A model generated the notes under the pieces. That model did no database searches. It was not told the origin of the DNA and was given only the letters and a program-made list of their open reading frames with translations. Below, piece by piece: positions 59,556-64,000 of a DNA stretch of 64,000 bases. The stretch's first letter is position 1. Each line of letters begins with the position of its first letter. The stretch is from Allobogoriella alba (GTDB taxonomy: Bacteria > Actinomycetota > Actinomycetes > Actinomycetales > Actinomycetaceae). The stretch covers positions 1,116,001 through 1,180,000 of the forward strand of contig NZ_JBHTCQ010000001.1 of assembly GCF_042665525.1 (NCBI RefSeq), given 5' to 3'. Position numbers and translations under genes: made by a program.

Positions 59556-60314
59556 CTACTTGGCGATGAGCGTCGTCTCGAAGGTGTAGGTGTCCGGGCG
59601 GTAGCAGTGCTGCCCGAACTCGACGGCCCGGCCGGTGGCGTCGTAGGCCACTCGCTCCATCGTCAGCACCGGGCTGCCCTTGTCGACCTCGAGCAGGTCG
59701 GCCTCGTCGCGCTCCTCCCGCCGGGCGCCGATCCGCTGCTTGGCCACTCGGATCGTCACTCCGCGGGCGCGCAGGATCTGGTAGAGGCCGCGGCTCTCCA
59801 GCTGGTCCGTGGTGATGTCGGCGTACGCCGAGGGCAGGTAGTTCTCCATGATCGCGACGGGCACGCCGTCGCTGCTGCGCCGGCGGCGCACGAAGAGGAC
59901 GTCCGTGCCCGGGTCCACGCCCAGGCTCTCGGCGACCTTCTCGGGGGCCGGCACCACCTCGTGGGCGAGCACCGTCGTACCGGGCTCGTGCTGCGAGCTC
60001 TGCAGGTCCTCGTACAGGCTCGTCAGCTCGACCTGGCGCGTGACCTGCCCGTGGACGACCTGCGTCCCGACACCCCGCCGGCGGACCAGCAGGCCCTTGC
60101 CCACCAGCTCCTGGATGGCCCGCCGCACGGTCGGACGGGAGAGCCCGAGCCGTTGGCCGATCCCGATCTCCGTCTCCAGGCGGGAGCCGGCGGGGATCCG
60201 TCCGTCCCGGATCGCCGCCTCCAGGCGGTTCGAGATCTGGAAGTAGAGCGGTACCGGTCCTGTGCGGTCGAGGTCGGCGAACAGGTCGTCGGGCCACACG
60301 ACGTCGTCGTTCAC
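59556..60314 (-). CDS. GntR/HutC-family regulator (UTRA domain) of the inositol genes
   Basis: A 252-aa regulator: N-terminal winged helix (residues about 12-80; GPVPLYFQISNRLEAAIRDG, QRLGLSRPTVRRAI) and a C-terminal UTRA ligand domain ending FETTLIAK. It is divergent from iolC, and 13-bp palindromes ATTGTCRCGACAT lie before both genes. It is likely an IolR-type repressor responding to an inositol intermediate. GTG 60314 has SD GGAGGG; a TTG at 60359 would overlap the operator and was rejected. Confidence 0.9.
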   Translation of the reverse strand: MNDDVVWPDDLFADLDRTGPVPLYFQISNRLEAAIRDGRIPAGSRLETEIGIGQRLGLSRPTVRRAIQELVGKGLLVRRRGVGTQVVHGQVTRQVELTSLYEDLQSSQHEPGTTVLAHEVVPAPEKVAESLGVDPGTDVLFVRRRRSSDGVPVAIMENYLPSAYADITTDQLESRGLYQILRARGVTIRVAKQRIGARREERDEADLLEVDKGSPVLTMERVAYDATGRAVEFGQHCYRPDTYTFETTLIAK

Positions 60315-60347
60315 TCGTGCCCTCCGTGCCCGAACGGGTTCAACCTG

Positions 60348-60360
60348 ATGTCGCGACAAT
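60348..60360. promoter_or_regulatory. Operator 1 of the gntR-iolC divergent region
   Basis: ATGTCGCGACAAT, reverse complement ATTGTCGCGACAT, differs from the second site (60438-60450) by one base. It lies 34 bp upstream of the gntR start. Confidence 0.65.
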
Positions 60361-60437
60361 CCTACCTAGGCCCGGTTTTGCCGGTCAGGATGGAGGGATC
60401 TCGACCCGGGGGATGACGCTCGTCACGCTCGAGCGAT

Positions 60438-60450
60438 ATTGTCACGACAT
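60438..60450. promoter_or_regulatory. Operator 2 of the gntR-iolC divergent region
   Basis: ATTGTCACGACAT, 28 bp before the iolC ATG, matching operator 1 in 12 of 13 bases in opposite orientation. The two sites are 90 bp apart start to start, and both would be occupied by the same repressor. Confidence 0.65.
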
Positions 60451-60478
60451 TCGATCAAGTCGACGGAACGGCTGGAAC

Positions 60479-61438
60479 ATGACCGACGCGCCACCCCTCC
60501 TGGACCTGCTGGCGATCGGGCGTCTCGGCGTCGACCTGTACCCCCTGCAGGACGGGGTCGGGCTCGAGGACGTGCAGACGTTCGGGAAGTACCTCGGCGG
60601 CAGCGCCGCCAACGTCACCGTCGCCGCCGCACGGCACGGACTGCGTGCCGGGCTCGTCTCCCGGGTCGGCGACGATCCCTTCGGCCGCTACCTCCACCGC
60701 GAGCTCGACACCCTGGGCGTCGACCGCCGCCACGTGCCGGTCGACCCCCACCTGAAGACGCCGGTCACCTTCTGCGAGATCTTCCCGCCGGACCACTTCC
60801 CCATCTACTTCTACCGGGAGCCGAAGGCCCCGGACCTCAACGTCGAGCCGGACGACCTGGACCTGACCGCGGTCCGTTCCTCCCGGATCTTCTGGGTCAC
60901 CGTCACCGGGCTCAGCCAGGAGCCCAGCCGGGAGTCCCACCACGTCGCCCTCGCCGCACGGGGCCGCACCAGCCACACCGTGGTCGACCTCGACTACCGC
61001 CCGACGTTCTGGCCGGAGCCCGGCGAGGCGACCGCGCAGATCGCCCGGGTGCTCGAGCACGCGACCGTGGCCGTCGGCAACCGCGAGGAGTGCGAGGTCG
61101 CCGTCGGCGAGACCGAGCCGGTCCGCGCGGCCGACGCCCTGCTGGATCGTGGCGTCGAGCTCGCCGTCGTCAAGCAGGGACCGAAGGGCGTCCTGGCCCG
61201 GACCGCCGATGAGACCGTCGAGGTGCCCCCGTACCCGGTCGACGTCGTCAACGGCCTCGGCGCAGGGGACGCCTTCGGCGGCGCCCTGTGCCACGGGCTC
61301 CTGTCCGGGTGGGGCCTCGAGCGGATGCTCCGCTTCGCCAACGTGGCCGGCGCCATCGTGGCGGGACGGCGAGAGTGCTCGACCGCGATGCCGGTCACCG
61401 CCGAGGTCGAGGCGATCCTGCAGGAGGTGCGCGGATGA
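60479..61438 (+). CDS. iolC: 5-Dehydro-2-deoxygluconokinase
   Basis: A 319-aa PfkB-family kinase that phosphorylates 2-deoxy-5-keto-gluconate in myo-inositol breakdown. Motifs: GGSAANVTVAAARHGLRAGLVSRVGDDPFGRYL (family) near residue 40 and the catalytic NGLGAGDAFGGALCHG near residue 260. Start chosen because it gives the family-like DLLAIGRLGVDLYPL. It overlaps the next gene by ATGA. Confidence 0.9.
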   Translation: MTDAPPLLDLLAIGRLGVDLYPLQDGVGLEDVQTFGKYLGGSAANVTVAAARHGLRAGLVSRVGDDPFGRYLHRELDTLGVDRRHVPVDPHLKTPVTFCEIFPPDHFPIYFYREPKAPDLNVEPDDLDLTAVRSSRIFWVTVTGLSQEPSRESHHVALAARGRTSHTVVDLDYRPTFWPEPGEATAQIARVLEHATVAVGNREECEVAVGETEPVRAADALLDRGVELAVVKQGPKGVLARTADETVEVPPYPVDVVNGLGAGDAFGGALCHGLLSGWGLERMLRFANVAGAIVAGRRECSTAMPVTAEVEAILQEVRG

Positions 61439-62340
61439 CCGCACACCTGAGTGACGCCACCTTCGCCCGGCTGCGCGACATCCGCGCCCGCCGGCCCGAG
61501 GCCGTCGGCGAAGCCCTCGCGGCCCGGGCCCGCCGGGAGATCCTCCACGACGACGGACGGCTGCTCGTCGTCGCGGCCGACCACCCGGCACGCGGCGCCC
61601 TGGCGGTGGGGCCGGACCCCACCGCCATGGCGGACCGCTACGACCTGCTGAACCGGCTCGCGACCGCTCTCTCCCGGCCCGGCGTGGACGGCGTGCTCGG
61701 GACCCCTGACATCATCGACGACCTCGCCGTCCTCGGACTGCTCGAGGACAAGGTCGTGGTCGGGTCGATGAACCGTGGCGGGCTGCGCGGCGCGGCCTTC
61801 GAGATCGACGACCGCTACACCGGCTACGACGTCGCCTCGATGGTCGCTGCCGGCGTCGACGTCGCCAAGGTGCTGATCCGCGTCAGCCGCGAGGACCCCG
61901 CGACCGCGCCGACGCTCGAGGCCACCGCACGCGCCGTGACGGCGGCCGCCGCCGCGCGCCTGCCGATCATGCTGGAGCCCTTCATGAGCCGGTGGGAGAA
62001 CGGCCGGGTGGTCAACGACCTGACCACCGACGCGGTGATCGAGTCCGTCGCGATCGCCGCCGGCCTGGGTGCCAGCAGCGCCTACACGTGGATGAAGCTG
62101 CCGGTCGTGGAGAACATGGAACGTGTGCTCGCGGCCACCACGCTGCCGACCCTGCTGCTGGGCGGCGACTCCGGCGCCGACCCGGGCGAGAGGTTCGCCG
62201 CCTGGGAGCGTGCCCTCGACCTTCCCGGCGTCCGGGGGCTGACCGTCGGACGCACCCTGCTGTACCCGCCGGACGGCGACGTCGCCGCCGCCGTCGACCA
62301 CGCGGCCAGGCTGGTCCACCCCGCCCTGGCCGCCGCCTGA
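61435..62340 (+). CDS. Cgl0158-family (beta/alpha)8-barrel aldolase-like protein
   Basis: A 301-aa TIM-barrel protein found beside iolC in many actinobacterial inositol clusters. It shows VVAADHPARGALAVGPD and LEPFMSRWENG, and YTWMKLPVVENM. It resembles DeoC/LacD-type aldolases and probably stands in for IolJ, splitting the phosphorylated deoxyketogluconate. The exact reaction is inferred from neighbourhood. SD AGGAGG lies in iolC; ATGA overlap. Confidence 0.8.
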   Translation: MTAHLSDATFARLRDIRARRPEAVGEALAARARREILHDDGRLLVVAADHPARGALAVGPDPTAMADRYDLLNRLATALSRPGVDGVLGTPDIIDDLAVLGLLEDKVVVGSMNRGGLRGAAFEIDDRYTGYDVASMVAAGVDVAKVLIRVSREDPATAPTLEATARAVTAAAAARLPIMLEPFMSRWENGRVVNDLTTDAVIESVAIAAGLGASSAYTWMKLPVVENMERVLAATTLPTLLLGGDSGADPGERFAAWERALDLPGVRGLTVGRTLLYPPDGDVAAAVDHAARLVHPALAAA

Positions 62341-62371
62341 ACCTGCCCGACCCGTCAACGAGGAGCCCCAG

Positions 62372-63925
<1,554 letters not shown>

Positions 63926-63995
63926 GCCCTCGCGCCCGCCGTCCGCTCCGGACCGCGGCAGCGCGCGGCCCGGCCCCACGTCCGAAGGAGAAGAG

Positions 63996-64000
63996 ATGAG
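63996..64000 (+). CDS. Start of the next iol-operon gene (cut by window end)
   Basis: ATG at 63996 preceded by GAAGGAGAAGAG, an excellent SD. Only five bases are visible, so no identity can be given; another inositol gene would be expected. Confidence 0.5.

Overview
This 64 kb window is GC-rich, actinobacterial chromosomal DNA. The evidence is very high GC codon use, GTG starts, many genes with a TANNNT -10 box only 6-7 bp before the start codon (leaderless transcription), cofactor F420 genes (cofD/cofC), an XPB-type helicase, a pentapeptide/DinB protein and a cold-shock gene divergent from a helicase-associated gene. I see no rRNA, tRNA, prophage, insertion sequence or CRISPR array. The genus cannot be fixed from sequence alone; a Micrococcales-like actinobacterium is a reasonable guess.

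Layout. 1-12.1 kb: a flavin oxidase cut by the window edge, a two-component system, oxidoreductases with a divergent XRE-cupin regulator, an acyl-CoA ligase, and a DNA alkylation repair pair (Ada-AlkA fusion plus Ogt). 12.2-17.8 kb: a secreted DUF6351 hydrolase, an orphan ABC solute-binding lipoprotein, an MHS-type permease and purU. 18-24.5 kb: a complete branched-chain-type ABC importer (livGFHMK-like) plus an aldehyde dehydrogenase. 24.6-32.5 kb: a DUF1932 dehydrogenase, a GntR/FCD regulator, an extradiol dioxygenase, galD, galC, galB, and divergently metF and ligM. 32.6-41.3 kb: housekeeping and accessory enzymes including cofD-cofC. 41.4-46.7 kb: PspA, a TPM-domain envelope protein, XPB and a DUF2231 protein. 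46.9-56.2 kb: aminotransferase, ECF41 sigma factor, HIT/DUF2237 pair, helicase-associated protein, cold-shock protein and small proteins. 56.4-59.5 kb: an AbgT transporter divergent from an M20 amidohydrolase. 59.6-64 kb: a GntR/UTRA regulator divergent from the start of a myo-inositol (iol) operon, which runs off the window.

The most notable system is the 15.4-32.5 kb block. It reads as a pathway for methoxylated, lignin-derived aromatic acids. The Liv-type importer would bring in substrate. The LigM-like tetrahydrofolate-dependent O-demethylase would remove methyl groups, and MetF and PurU would process the folate-bound carbon. An XylE-like (type I) extradiol dioxygenase would open the trihydroxylated ring. 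GalD, GalB and GalC would carry 4-oxalomesaconate to pyruvate and oxaloacetate. Near-identical 14-bp palindromes (GATTGTCAACAATC / GATTGCTGACAATC) sit at the -35 of the gntR and metF-ligM promoters, with weaker copies between purU and livG, which points to one local regulon. Between livG and livF a perfect 89-bp tandem duplication encodes two identical 30-residue mini-ORFs linked by ATGA stop/start overlaps.
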